A stretch of DNA of 35,352 nt from Streptomyces sp. OR43 (lineage in GTDB: Bacteria > Actinomycetota > Actinomycetes > Streptomycetales > Streptomycetaceae), in assembly GCF_008042275.1 (NCBI RefSeq), contig NZ_RDBK01000008.1, positions 303,823-339,174 of the forward strand. Reading direction: 5' to 3'. How positions within the stretch are numbered: the first letter of the stretch is position 1; every line of letters begins with the position of its first letter. The translations under genes and the position numbers were made by a program. Shown here in pieces: positions 22,799 to 30,273 of this stretch. The notes under the pieces were generated by a model. The model searched no databases, was not told the origin of the DNA, and saw only the letters and a program-made list of their open reading frames with translations.

Positions 22799-24529
22799 AT
22801 GTCCGGGACGACCACAGCCCGAATCCGTCTGCGCGAAGCCGCCGACGGAGCCAATCGATGGGTCGTCCTGGTCGTCCTCTGCCTCAGCCTGCTGCTGGTG
22901 GCGCTCGACGCGACCGTGCTGCACGTCGCGGTCCCCGCCGTCACCGAGGACCTGCGGCCCAGCGCCGTCGGTCTGCTGTGGATCGTCGACGTCTATCCAC
23001 TGGTCTGCGCCTCCCTGCTGATCCTTTTCGGCACGCTCGGTGACCGCGTGGGACGCCGGCGCATCCTGCTGCTCGGCTACGCGCTCTTCGGGGTCGCCTC
23101 CGCCGTCGCCGCCATGGCCGACAGCGCGGGCGTGCTCATAGCGGCACGGGCCATGCTCGGCGTCGGCGGCGCGATGATCATGCCGGCGACCCTGTCGATC
23201 CTCCGGCAGGTCTTTCCCGACCGCCGCGAGCGGGCCGTGGCCATCGGCGTGTGGTCGGCCGTCGCCGCCGTAGGCGCCGCCACCGGCCCTGTCATCGGCG
23301 GCTTCCTCGTCGAACACTTCTGGTGGGGCTCGGTCTTCCTCATCAACATCCCGCTGATGGCCCTGATCCTGCCGCTCGGCCGGCTGCTGCTCCCGGAATC
23401 CCGCGGCAGCAGCGACGGCCCGTGGGACGTGCTCGGGGCGCTGATGGCCGCCGCCGGCGTCCTCGGCGTCGTCCTCGGGGTGAAGCGCGCGGGGACCGGG
23501 GAAGGGCTGCTCGGGCCGGGCACGCTCGTGCCGCTGCTGGCCGGGGTCGCGCTGCTGGCCGCGTTCGTCCGCCGCCAGAAGCGCCGGGCCCATCCGCTGA
23601 TCGACATGGGCATGTTCGCCAGGCCCGCCTTCACCACCGCGGTCGGCTGCATCGTCCTGGCCATGCTCGCCCTGGTCGGCCTGGAGCTGATCGCCGTCCA
23701 GTACCTCCAGCTGGTCCTGGACCTCAGCCCGCTGGAGACCGGCCTGCGGCTGCTGCCGCTCACCTTCGCCGCGATGGCCGCGGGTGCCACCGGCTCGTAC
23801 ACCCTGCGCCGGGTCGGACCGCGCCGGATGGTCGGCTGGGGCTTCGTCCTGACGGCGGCCGCGGTGCTGATGCTGACCGCCATGGGCCAGCACGACCGGC
23901 CCGGCCTGCTGACCGTGTCCTTCGTCCTGCTCGGCTTCGGCCTGCAGTCCACCCTCTTCGGCGCGTACGAGTCCATGCTCAGCGAGGCGCCCGCCGACCG
24001 GGCCGGCGGGGCCGCCGCCATAGGCGAGACCTCCTACCAGCTGGGCGCCGGCATGGGCATCGCCCTGCTCGGCAGCGTGATGAACGCCGCGTACGCCCCC
24101 GGTCTGGCCAAGCTCCCCGACGAAGGGGTCCCCGCCGCCGCGGGCGCCGCCGCGGCGCACTCGCTCGGCGAGGCCTATCAGGTCGCCGCGCAACTGGGCG
24201 GTCCGCTCGGCGCCGTACTGCGGTCCACCGCCCGGGACGCCTTCGTCGACGGGCTGCACATCACGCTGCTGGTCAGCGCGGGTCTGCTGCTCCTCGGGGC
24301 CCTGGCGGCACTGAGGCTGCCCCGCGCGATGGAGTGCCCGCCACTGCTCTGCGAGGCCCGGGAACCCGTGGACGGTCATGAGGTACCCGGCCCCCGGGAG
24401 GCGCTCGGCCATCAAGAGGTCCCGCATCCGCACGAGCTGCCGGACCGGGAGCGGCCCGAGGTGCTGCTCCGGCTGCCCGCGCGGCGCACGCCGGCCGAGG
24501 CGACGGGCTCTGGACGCGCGGCACACTGA
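22799..24529 (+). CDS. DHA2-family MFS multidrug efflux transporter
   Basis: A 576-residue, roughly 14-segment proton-coupled efflux pump of the EmrB/QacA type. LLWIVDVYPLVCASLLILFG and GDRVGRRRILLLGY form motif A between the second and third segments. LDATVLHVAVPAV (motif D1) is in the first segment, and GPVIGGFLVEHFWWGSVFLI (motif C region) is typical of drug exporters. The last 80 residues after the final segment are hydrophilic and rich in His, Glu and Pro (EPVDGHEVPGPREALGHQEV), perhaps metal-binding or only disordered. ATG 22799 has GGGAGGT (22786-22792) 6 bases upstream. The substrate is unknown. Confidence 0.9.
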   Translation: MSGTTTARIRLREAADGANRWVVLVVLCLSLLLVALDATVLHVAVPAVTEDLRPSAVGLLWIVDVYPLVCASLLILFGTLGDRVGRRRILLLGYALFGVASAVAAMADSAGVLIAARAMLGVGGAMIMPATLSILRQVFPDRRERAVAIGVWSAVAAVGAATGPVIGGFLVEHFWWGSVFLINIPLMALILPLGRLLLPESRGSSDGPWDVLGALMAAAGVLGVVLGVKRAGTGEGLLGPGTLVPLLAGVALLAAFVRRQKRRAHPLIDMGMFARPAFTTAVGCIVLAMLALVGLELIAVQYLQLVLDLSPLETGLRLLPLTFAAMAAGATGSYTLRRVGPRRMVGWGFVLTAAAVLMLTAMGQHDRPGLLTVSFVLLGFGLQSTLFGAYESMLSEAPADRAGGAAAIGETSYQLGAGMGIALLGSVMNAAYAPGLAKLPDEGVPAAAGAAAAHSLGEAYQVAAQLGGPLGAVLRSTARDAFVDGLHITLLVSAGLLLLGALAALRLPRAMECPPLLCEAREPVDGHEVPGPREALGHQEVPHPHELPDRERPEVLLRLPARRTPAEATGSGRAAH

Positions 24530-24553
24530 GTCGTAACGTCGGCACGACGCCGT

Positions 24554-24570
24554 AACTAACACTGCTAGTT
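24554..24570. promoter_or_regulatory. 17-base near-palindrome upstream of gcdH, TetR-type operator candidate
   Basis: AACTAACACTGCTAGTT is symmetrical at 7 of 8 arm positions around its central base. It lies 54 bases before the start of the acyl-CoA dehydrogenase gene and overlaps the expected promoter region. TetR-family repressors of actinobacterial acyl-CoA pathways bind palindromes of this length; the regulator is not in the window. Confidence 0.5.
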
Positions 24571-24624
24571 TTCGGCGTTCCCCACCGACATCGGTACCGT
24601 GCGAGCCGCCGGAGGCACCCCCTC

Positions 24625-25836
24625 ATGTCCACCGCTCCGTCCTCGAAACTCCCGCCCTTCGACCCCCGCGACCCGATCGGCATCGACGATCTCCTGGGCG
24701 ACGAGGATCTCGCGATCCGCGACACCGTCCGGGTCTGGGCCGCCGACCGGGTCCTGCCGCACATCGCCGAGTGGTACGAGAACGGCGAGCTGCCCGGTAT
24801 CCGCGAGCTGGCCCGCGAGCTCGGATCGCTCGGGGCCCTGGGCATGTCCCTGGAGGGTTACGGCTGCGCGGGTGCCACCGCGGTCCAGTACGGGCTGGCC
24901 TGCCTGGAGCTGGAGGCCGCCGACTCCGGGATCCGCTCGCTCGTCTCCGTACAGGGCTCACTCGCCATGTACGCCATCCACCGCTTCGGCTCGGAGGAGC
25001 AGAAGCGGCAGTGGCTGCCCGGGATGGCGGCCGGCGAGATCATCGGCTGCTTCGGCCTCACCGAACCGGACCACGGCTCCGACCCGGCCGGCATGCGGAC
25101 GCACGCCAGGCGCGACGGCGAGGACTGGGTCCTCAGCGGCCGCAAGATGTGGATCACCAACGGCTCGGTCGCCGGGGTCGCCGTGGTCTGGGCGCAGACC
25201 GACGAGTCCACCGCGGGCAGCGGCATCCGCGGATTCGTGGTGCCCACCGACGCCCCGGGCTTCTCCGCCCCGGAGATCAGGCACAAGTGGTCCCTGCGCG
25301 CCTCGGTGACCAGCGAACTGATCCTCGGCGACGTGCGGCTGCCGGCCGACGCGGTGCTGCCGGGCGTCACCGGCCTGCGCGGCCCGCTCAGCTGTCTCAG
25401 CCATGCCCGCTACGGCATCGTCTGGGGAGCGATGGGCGCCGCCCGGTCCAGCTTCGAGGCGGCCGTCGAGTACGCGAGGACGCGTGAGCAGTTCGGGAAG
25501 CCGATCGGCGGCTTCCAGCTCACCCAGGCCAAGCTCGCCGACATGGCCGTCGAACTGCACAAGGGCATCCTGCTCGCCCACCACCTCGGCCGTCGGATGG
25601 ACGCGGGCAGGCTCCGCCCGGAGCAGGTCAGTTTCGGGAAGCTGAACAACGTGCGGGAGGCCATCGAGATCTGCCGCACCTCGCGCACGATCCTCGGCGC
25701 CAACGGGATCTCGCTGGAGTACCCGGTGATGCGTCATGCGACGAATCTGGAGTCGGTGCTCACCTACGAGGGAACCGTGGAGATGCACCAGCTGGTGCTG
25801 GGCAAGGCGCTCACCGGCCTGGACGCGTTCCGGTAG
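24625..25836 (+). CDS. gcdH: Acyl-CoA dehydrogenase, probably glutaryl-CoA dehydrogenase
   Basis: A 403-residue FAD enzyme. CFGLTEPDHGSDPAGM and WVLSGRKMWITNG are the acyl-CoA dehydrogenase signatures. REQFGKPIGGFQLTQAKLADM is the second conserved block. The catalytic Glu lies in LTYEGTVEMHQLVLGKALTG. The pattern YGIVWGAMGAA, GRRMDAG and NGISLEYPVMRHATNLESV closely resembles glutaryl-CoA dehydrogenases, which turn glutaryl-CoA into crotonyl-CoA in lysine and tryptophan breakdown. The exact substrate is inferred from these motifs. ATG 24625 has GGAGG 10 bases upstream. It is monocistronic, with a convergent neighbour 37 bases after the stop. Confidence 0.85.
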   Translation: MSTAPSSKLPPFDPRDPIGIDDLLGDEDLAIRDTVRVWAADRVLPHIAEWYENGELPGIRELARELGSLGALGMSLEGYGCAGATAVQYGLACLELEAADSGIRSLVSVQGSLAMYAIHRFGSEEQKRQWLPGMAAGEIIGCFGLTEPDHGSDPAGMRTHARRDGEDWVLSGRKMWITNGSVAGVAVVWAQTDESTAGSGIRGFVVPTDAPGFSAPEIRHKWSLRASVTSELILGDVRLPADAVLPGVTGLRGPLSCLSHARYGIVWGAMGAARSSFEAAVEYARTREQFGKPIGGFQLTQAKLADMAVELHKGILLAHHLGRRMDAGRLRPEQVSFGKLNNVREAIEICRTSRTILGANGISLEYPVMRHATNLESVLTYEGTVEMHQLVLGKALTGLDAFR

Positions 25837-25873
25837 ACCCGGGTCCGCGACCTGACCGCCGTGAGCGCCCTGC

Positions 25874-26317
25874 TCAGCTCTGGTTGAAGAAGCCGTCGGC
25901 CGGCCGGCCGACGGCTTCGCCGGTGACGACCTGCGTGTCGGCGGGGCTCAGCAGGAAGACCCGGGTGGCCACCCGCTCGATCGAGCCGCGCAGCCCGAAG
26001 ATCAGCCCTGCGGCGAAGTCCACCACGCGCTTGGCGTCGGCGGAGTCCATGGACGTGAGGTTCATGATCACCGGGACCCCGTCCCGGAAGAGCTCTCCGA
26101 TGCTCCGGGCGTCCCGGAAGCTGTCCGGGGTGACCGTGGCGATCCGGCGGCCCGTCTCCTCGGCCGTCTCCGTGGCCACCCGCACCCGCGGATCGGTCAC
26201 CCAGGCCTGACCGGTCCCGGTCCGTGCACCCTCGGCGTACTCGTCGTCGTCGTAGTACCGCTCGTCGTTGTCCTCTACGAGGCCCAGCCAGGCACTCGCC
26301 TTGCGCACCGATCCCAT
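25874..26317 (-). CDS. sflA: SepF-like cell-division protein (SflA-type)
   Basis: A 147-residue SepF-family protein. [13 protein letters not shown] N-terminus (here [20 protein letters not shown]) may form the membrane-binding helix; an acidic linker follows; the SepF core runs from [20 protein letters not shown] to [20 protein letters not shown]. Streptomyces have a true SepF in the division gene cluster and two paralogues, SflA and SflB, which in S. coelicolor are reported to limit misplaced FtsZ assembly. This copy is away from ftsZ and next to the DUF5685-type gene, the position I recall for sflA. ATG 26317 has GAGGAGG 6 bases upstream. The 3' end of the gene contains a 30-base perfect palindrome. 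Confidence 0.87.
   Translation of the reverse strand: MGSVRKASAWLGLVEDNDERYYDDDEYAEGARTGTGQAWVTDPRVRVATETAEETGRRIATVTPDSFRDARSIGELFRDGVPVIMNLTSMDSADAKRVVDFAAGLIFGLRGSIERVATRVFLLSPADTQVVTGEAVGRPADGFFNQS
25889..25918. terminator. 30-base perfect palindrome inside the 3' end of sflA
   Basis: Positions 25889-25918 are fully self-complementary with no spacer, so RNA could form a stem of about 13 bp with a 4-base loop. It lies 53 bases after the convergent gcdH stop and within the last 15 codons of sflA. It may terminate gcdH transcription from inside the neighbouring coding sequence. Confidence 0.5.
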
Positions 26318-26625
26318 GGACGCCTCCTCTCACCGCGGTTCCTTGGCGTTCCGCATGTCTTTCGTATCCCTATGGTCGTCCATGATGCGGATCGTGCGCC
26401 AAGGGGATAGGCGGCGCGCAGGGCATTCGTGACGGTACTGGTGCAGAAGATGTGGCGATTCGTCAAGGTTCCTCCTGCATAAGGGCCCTGGAGATAAGAA
26501 AATATGCTCCTCCGGTCCGTACGGGTGACATGGGGGACGTACGGGTGAACGGGTCACTCGATACGATGCACGTCGCGCAGGCGGCCGAGCGCCGCGCACA
26601 GCTGAACGACTCCCGGGGGATGGTC
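26318..26625. other. Divergent region between sflA and the DUF5685-type gene
   Basis: Holds the sflA ribosome-binding site at its left end and an 11-base direct repeat CGTACGGGTGA at 26518-26528 and 26538-26548 (period 20 bp, about two helical turns). Promoters must lie here; I cannot assign them with confidence. Bases 26591 onward are the donor of an inverted duplicate at 32251-32395. Confidence 0.45.
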
Positions 26626-26735
26626 GTGTTCGGAATCGTCAGGCCCTGCACTCACCGCTTGTCGGAGGGGCTCAAGGCCGAGTGGATGGCCCATCTCTGC
26701 GGGCTCTGTCTGGCACTTCGCTCGGATCACGGGCA
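26591..26735 (+). repeat. Donor 2 of the mosaic insertion: 145 bases copied inverted to 32251-32395
   Basis: Base by base, 26591-26735 is the exact reverse complement of 32251-32395. It covers the start region of the DUF5685-type gene. This copy is in its normal context with an intact reading frame, so it is the original. Confidence 0.97.
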
Positions 26736-27891
26736 GTTCGCCCGGATCGTCACGAACTACGACGGTCTGATCGTCTCGGTCCTGACGGAGGCTCAGACCG
26801 AGCGCACCCCCGGGCAGCGGCGCACGGCCGGACCCTGCCCCCTGCGCGGCATGCGCACCGCCCCGGTGGCGCGGGGCGAGGGCGCCAGGCTCGCGGCAGC
26901 CGTGTCGCTGGTGCTGGCCTCCGCCAAGGTGCGCGACCACGTGGCCGACCGGGACGGCCTGTTGGCCCGCCGTCCGGTGGCCGCTGCCGCGCGCCGGGTC
27001 GCCGCGGGCTGGGACCGGGCCGGGGCGCGCACCGGCGCGCGGCTGGGCTTCGACACCGCGCTGCTCGTCGACGCCGTCGACCGGCAGACCGGCATCGAGC
27101 TGCTCGCGGGGCCCGGCACCCCGCTGCTGACGGTCACCGAGCCCACCGAGACCGCCACCGCCGCGGCCTTCGCGCACACCGCCGTGCTCGCGGGCAAGCC
27201 GCAGAACGCGGAGCCGCTCGCGGAGGCCGGACGGCTCTTCGGACGCCTCGCCCATCTGCTGGATGCCGTGGAGGACCAGGAAGCTGACGCCGCGTCGGGG
27301 GCCTGGAACCCCCTCACCGCGACCGGTACCTCGCGCGCCGAGGCCCGCCGGCTGTGCGACGACGCACTGCGTGGTGTACGGCTGGCGCTGCGCGACGCGG
27401 AGTTCGCCGACGGCAAGCTCGCCCATGTGCTGCTGGCGCACGAACTTCGACGCTCGGTGGACCGGGCGTTCGCCACGGAGGTCTGTTCCCATCAGGGCGG
27501 TGGCCTGCTGGCCGAAGGCGGCCACGTGTCGGGCGGCGGGCCCGCGGCCGAAGCCGGCCATGCGTCAGGAGCAAGGCCCACAGGGTCCTTCGGACCGCCC
27601 CCGGGCAATCCGTACGCCCCCACGGGCCCGTCCGGCCCCTTCGGTCCGCCGCCGCCGGAGCCCCCGCGCGACCGGCGGGGGCTCATCATGGGGTGCCTGG
27701 TGTGGGCGGGTCTCGCCTGCACCTGCCAGATGTGCTGTGGCACCTTCGACGACCCGTGGAGCCACCAGCGCCGCGAAGGGCTGTGCAGTAAATGCGACTG
27801 CGGCGACTGCTGCGACGCCTGCGACTGCTGCAGTAATTGCGGGGACTGCTGTGACGGCTGCGACTGCTGCGGGTGCGACTGCAGCTGCTGA
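26626..27891 (+). CDS. DUF5685-type conserved protein with cysteine-rich tail
   Basis: A 421-residue protein of unknown function that I recognise as the actinobacterial DUF5685 group. The start [20 protein letters not shown] and the pair HLCGLCLALRSDHG give three N-terminal Cys residues. The centre is alpha-helical and Ala-rich (about 60-280). A Pro/Gly-rich linker follows, then a hydrophobic LIMGCLVWAGLACTCQMCCG and about 20 Cys in the last 50 residues (repeats such as CDCGDCC). The tail could bind metals or be palmitoyl-like anchored; neither is shown. GTG 26626 is chosen because GGGGGA ends 5 bases upstream; ATG 26620 is in frame but abuts that sequence. It lies divergently from sflA. Confidence 0.8.
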   Translation: MFGIVRPCTHRLSEGLKAEWMAHLCGLCLALRSDHGQFARIVTNYDGLIVSVLTEAQTERTPGQRRTAGPCPLRGMRTAPVARGEGARLAAAVSLVLASAKVRDHVADRDGLLARRPVAAAARRVAAGWDRAGARTGARLGFDTALLVDAVDRQTGIELLAGPGTPLLTVTEPTETATAAAFAHTAVLAGKPQNAEPLAEAGRLFGRLAHLLDAVEDQEADAASGAWNPLTATGTSRAEARRLCDDALRGVRLALRDAEFADGKLAHVLLAHELRRSVDRAFATEVCSHQGGGLLAEGGHVSGGGPAAEAGHASGARPTGSFGPPPGNPYAPTGPSGPFGPPPPEPPRDRRGLIMGCLVWAGLACTCQMCCGTFDDPWSHQRREGLCSKCDCGDCCDACDCCSNCGDCCDGCDCCGCDCSC

Positions 27892-27951
27892 CCCGGCGGC
27901 CGGAACGGCGGCTGCGACCGCGGCTGCTGACCCGGCGGCCGAAACGGCGTC
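27874..27951 (+). repeat. 39-base tandem duplication across the stop codon of the DUF5685-type gene
   Basis: 27874-27912 and 27913-27951 match at 35 of 39 bases. The first copy contains the TGA stop (27889-27891) and the second repeats it (27928-27930), so the duplication left the protein end unchanged. Confidence 0.85.
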
Positions 27952-27975
27952 CGCCCTGCCGTCACTGACTCCACG

Positions 27976-28917
27976 TCACTTGATTTCCGGCGGCGAGATC
28001 TGCGAGGTCGCGACCGCCGAGGCGGAGATGCCCCACTTCTTCAGGATCCGGTCGTAGGTGCCGTCCGCCTTGAGACGGTTGACGGCTGCCTGGAAGGCGG
28101 GCGCCAGCGGGGTGCCCTTCTTGAAGGCGAAACCGACGTCGAGCCGCTTGAACTCGTTGAGGAAGCGCACGCCCTCCTGCTGCCCCACGGCGTACCGCAG
28201 CCCGTTGATGGTCGACATCAGCACATCCGTACGCCCCTGCTGGAGCGAGGTCCAGACCGCCGACGCGTCGGAGTACGTCTTCACGTCGTACGGCTTCTTG
28301 CCCGCCTCGGAGCACAGGTGCCGGTTCTTCTCCAGCGTCACCTCGAAGGTGGTGCCGGCCGCGGTCCCCACTGTCAGGCCGCAGAGCTGGGTGAGATCGG
28401 TGACCTCGCCCAGCTTGCTGTCGTCGCGGACCGCGAAGCCCTGGCCGTCGTTGAGGTAGGTGACGAAGTCGATCGTCCGGCTGCGTTCGTCGGTGACGCC
28501 GAAGTTGCCGGTGCCCACCTCGTACTTCCCGCTGCCGAGCGCGGGCAGGATCGCCTCGAACGCGGCGACCTCCCGCTTCGGCTTCAGCCCCAGAACCCGG
28601 GCCACGGCGTCCCCGAAGTCGATGTCGACGCCGGCCAGGGTCGTACCGTCCGCGAGATAGGTGGCGCCGGGCGGCGAGCCGACGCTGGAGGCGATGCTCA
28701 GGGTGCCGGACGAACGGACGCCGGCGGGCAGCAGGGCGGCCGCCGCCGCGTCCTTCTTCACTCCCGACACGACATCGGCGGTGGGGACGGCGCCCTTGGC
28801 GGCGGAACCGGCCGCACCCGCGGGGGAGGCCGCCGGATCGCCGGACCCGCACGCGGTCAGTGTCAGAGTGGCGGCGGTGATCAGCGCGAAGGCAGCGGTG
28901 TGCCGGGTACGGGGCAT
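27976..28917 (-). CDS. Extracellular solute-binding lipoprotein, family 3 (polar amino acid type)
   Basis: A 313-residue ABC-importer binding protein. The signal peptide MPRTRHTAAFALITAATLTL ends in the lipobox LTAC with Cys23 as the lipidated residue. A Gly/Ala/Ser-rich linker follows. The core has the family 3 layout: LSIASSVGSPPGATYLADGT, LAGVDIDFGDAVARVLGLK, GVTDERSRTIDFVTYLNDG and GLTVGTAAGTTFEVTLEK. It reads leftward, divergent from its permease. A 23-residue cysteine leader peptide lies 210 bases upstream on the same strand, so expression is probably sulfur-controlled and the ligand may be a sulfur amino acid or its derivative; this is inference. Confidence 0.9.
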   Translation of the reverse strand: MPRTRHTAAFALITAATLTLTACGSGDPAASPAGAAGSAAKGAVPTADVVSGVKKDAAAAALLPAGVRSSGTLSIASSVGSPPGATYLADGTTLAGVDIDFGDAVARVLGLKPKREVAAFEAILPALGSGKYEVGTGNFGVTDERSRTIDFVTYLNDGQGFAVRDDSKLGEVTDLTQLCGLTVGTAAGTTFEVTLEKNRHLCSEAGKKPYDVKTYSDASAVWTSLQQGRTDVLMSTINGLRYAVGQQEGVRFLNEFKRLDVGFAFKKGTPLAPAFQAAVNRLKADGTYDRILKKWGISASAVATSQISPPEIK

Positions 28918-29127
28918 GAGGGATGGTTCTCCAGATTCATCGGCCGCGGACGGGCGCGGGGCAGCGCGCGACGGCCCGCGGACGGGGCGGAGGAAAGGCG
29001 GAACACGAGGCGGGACCGGTGCGAGGGGAGGGTGGTGCGGCGTTGTGTACGCGAGGGCACGCGGGGAGAAGAGCTCAGACGCCGGTCACGGCGCGAGCGG
29101 GAATGCGGGACGGAGCAGGGCGAAGGC

Positions 29128-29199
29128 TCAACAGGAACAGGACCACACGCGACCGAAGTCGATGTGGGAGCGCTTGACCAGCCACTGCTGCGAATGCAT
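29128..29199 (-). CDS. Cysteine leader peptide (23 residues)
   Basis: ATG at 29199 to TGA at 29128. The peptide begins MHSQQWLVKRSHIDFGRV and ends WSCSC directly before the stop. It matches my memory of the small actinobacterial leader peptides with the KRSHIDFGR core and terminal Cys residues found before sulfur-assimilation genes. Ribosome stalling at the Cys codons when cysteinyl-tRNA is scarce is the proposed control mode for such leaders. Here it precedes the binding-protein gene (start 28917) by 210 bases. No strong ribosome-binding site or clear attenuator pair was identified by eye. Confidence 0.88.
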   Translation of the reverse strand: MHSQQWLVKRSHIDFGRVWSCSC

Positions 29200-29238
29200 G
29201 GCCCAAGTGGAACAGGCATCCGGTGGTCCGTCAACTGA

Positions 29239-29258
29239 TGTGAGACGTAACGCTCACA
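29239..29258. promoter_or_regulatory. Inverted repeat between the divergent transport genes
   Basis: TGTGAG (29239-29244) and CTCACA (29253-29258) flank an 8-base spacer. It lies between the leader peptide start (29199, leftward) and the rightward -35 hexamer (29271), so one bound regulator could control both directions. The spacing does not fit CRP. Confidence 0.4.
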
Positions 29259-29270
29259 GTGTGGACACGC

Positions 29271-29300
29271 TTGACAAGCTGCCGCGAACAGGGCTTACCT
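29271..29300 (+). promoter_or_regulatory. Promoter for the permease operon
   Basis: A perfect -35 TTGACA (29271-29276), an 18-base spacer and TTACCT (29295-29300). Transcription would start near 29307, about 100 bases before ATG 29407. Confidence 0.55.
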
Positions 29301-29406
29301 CAAAGGCGGATCGGGCTGAGGGGCCCGCTCCCCGTTGTGTTCCACCGTTGTGTTCCGTGCCGAGGGCGCGCCCCGTGTTCGATCGCCGCATCCACGGAGC
29401 CCTCGC

Positions 29407-30273
29407 ATGTCCGCACAGACAGACACCCTTCCGCCTGCCGCTCCGGCCGGCCCACTCGAAGACAACGATGCCGACCGGCTGCGGATCGTTCCGGTGCGCC
29501 GGACCGGCCAGTGGACGGCGGCCGCTGCCGTGCTGGTCCTGCTGGCCCTCGCGCTGAACTCCGTCATCCGCAACGACGCCTTCCAATGGGACGTCGTCGG
29601 CGCGTACTTCACCACCACGGCGGTGCTGCGCGGCCTCGGCCTCACGCTCTGGCTCACCGCGCTCGTGATGGCACTCGGCTTCGCGCTGGGGACCCTCCTC
29701 GCCGTCCTCAGACTCTCCGCCAACCGCGTGCTCCAAGCGGTCGGCTGGGGGTACGTGTGGCTCTTCAGGTCGACCCCGATCCTGGTCCAGCTGCTGTTCT
29801 GGTTCAACATCGGGGCGCTCTACCCGGAGATCCTCGGTGTCCGCACGGTGAACCTCCTCGGCCCCGTCACGGTCGCCGTCGTCGGACTGACCCTCCACGA
29901 GGCCGCGTACGCGGCGGAAGTCGTCCGCGGCGGCATCCTGTCCGTGGAACGCGGACAACTGGAGGCCGCCCAGTCGCTCGGCCTCGGCCCGTGGCGGCGG
30001 CTGTACCGCATCGTGCTGCCGCAGGCGATGCGGTCCATCGTGCCGCCCGCCGGGAACATGCTGATCGGCACGCTCAAGGGCACGTCGATCGTCAGCATCA
30101 TCGCCGTACAGGACCTGCTGTACTCGGTGCAGCTCGTCTACCACCGCACGTACCAGGTCATCCCGCTGCTGCTGGTCGCCACCCTCTGGTACGTCGTCGT
30201 GACCTCGCTGCTCAGCGTCGGCCAGCACTACGTCGAGCGGTACTACGCGCGCGGCACCGGGGACGCCCGGTGA
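29407..30273 (+). CDS. Polar amino acid-type ABC transporter permease
   Basis: A 288-residue inner-membrane permease of the HisMQ type. Hydrophobic segments lie near residues 40-58, 75-100, 115-140 and in the C-terminal half. The EAA loop that contacts the ATPase is EAAQSLGLGPWRRLYRIVLP (from about residue 186), with the conserved Gly and I-x-L-P. RSTPILVQLLFWFNIGALYP is the family segment near the centre. ATG 29407 has GGAG 7 bases upstream. It is the first gene of the rightward operon, and its stop overlaps the next gene by 4 bases (GTGA). It presumably works with the divergent binding protein and the ATPase fragment downstream. Confidence 0.93.
   Translation: MSAQTDTLPPAAPAGPLEDNDADRLRIVPVRRTGQWTAAAAVLVLLALALNSVIRNDAFQWDVVGAYFTTTAVLRGLGLTLWLTALVMALGFALGTLLAVLRLSANRVLQAVGWGYVWLFRSTPILVQLLFWFNIGALYPEILGVRTVNLLGPVTVAVVGLTLHEAAYAAEVVRGGILSVERGQLEAAQSLGLGPWRRLYRIVLPQAMRSIVPPAGNMLIGTLKGTSIVSIIAVQDLLYSVQLVYHRTYQVIPLLLVATLWYVVVTSLLSVGQHYVERYYARGTGDAR

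Noticed and set aside
28918..29127. Classical terminator/antiterminator pair after the leader peptide
   Set aside because: Several GC-rich partial stems can be drawn, but none is clearly alternative to another or followed by a T-tract, so I do not claim a specific attenuator structure.
29239..29258. CRP-type binding site
   Set aside because: The half-sites TGTGA and TCACA are separated by 10 bases, not the 6 of the CRP consensus.
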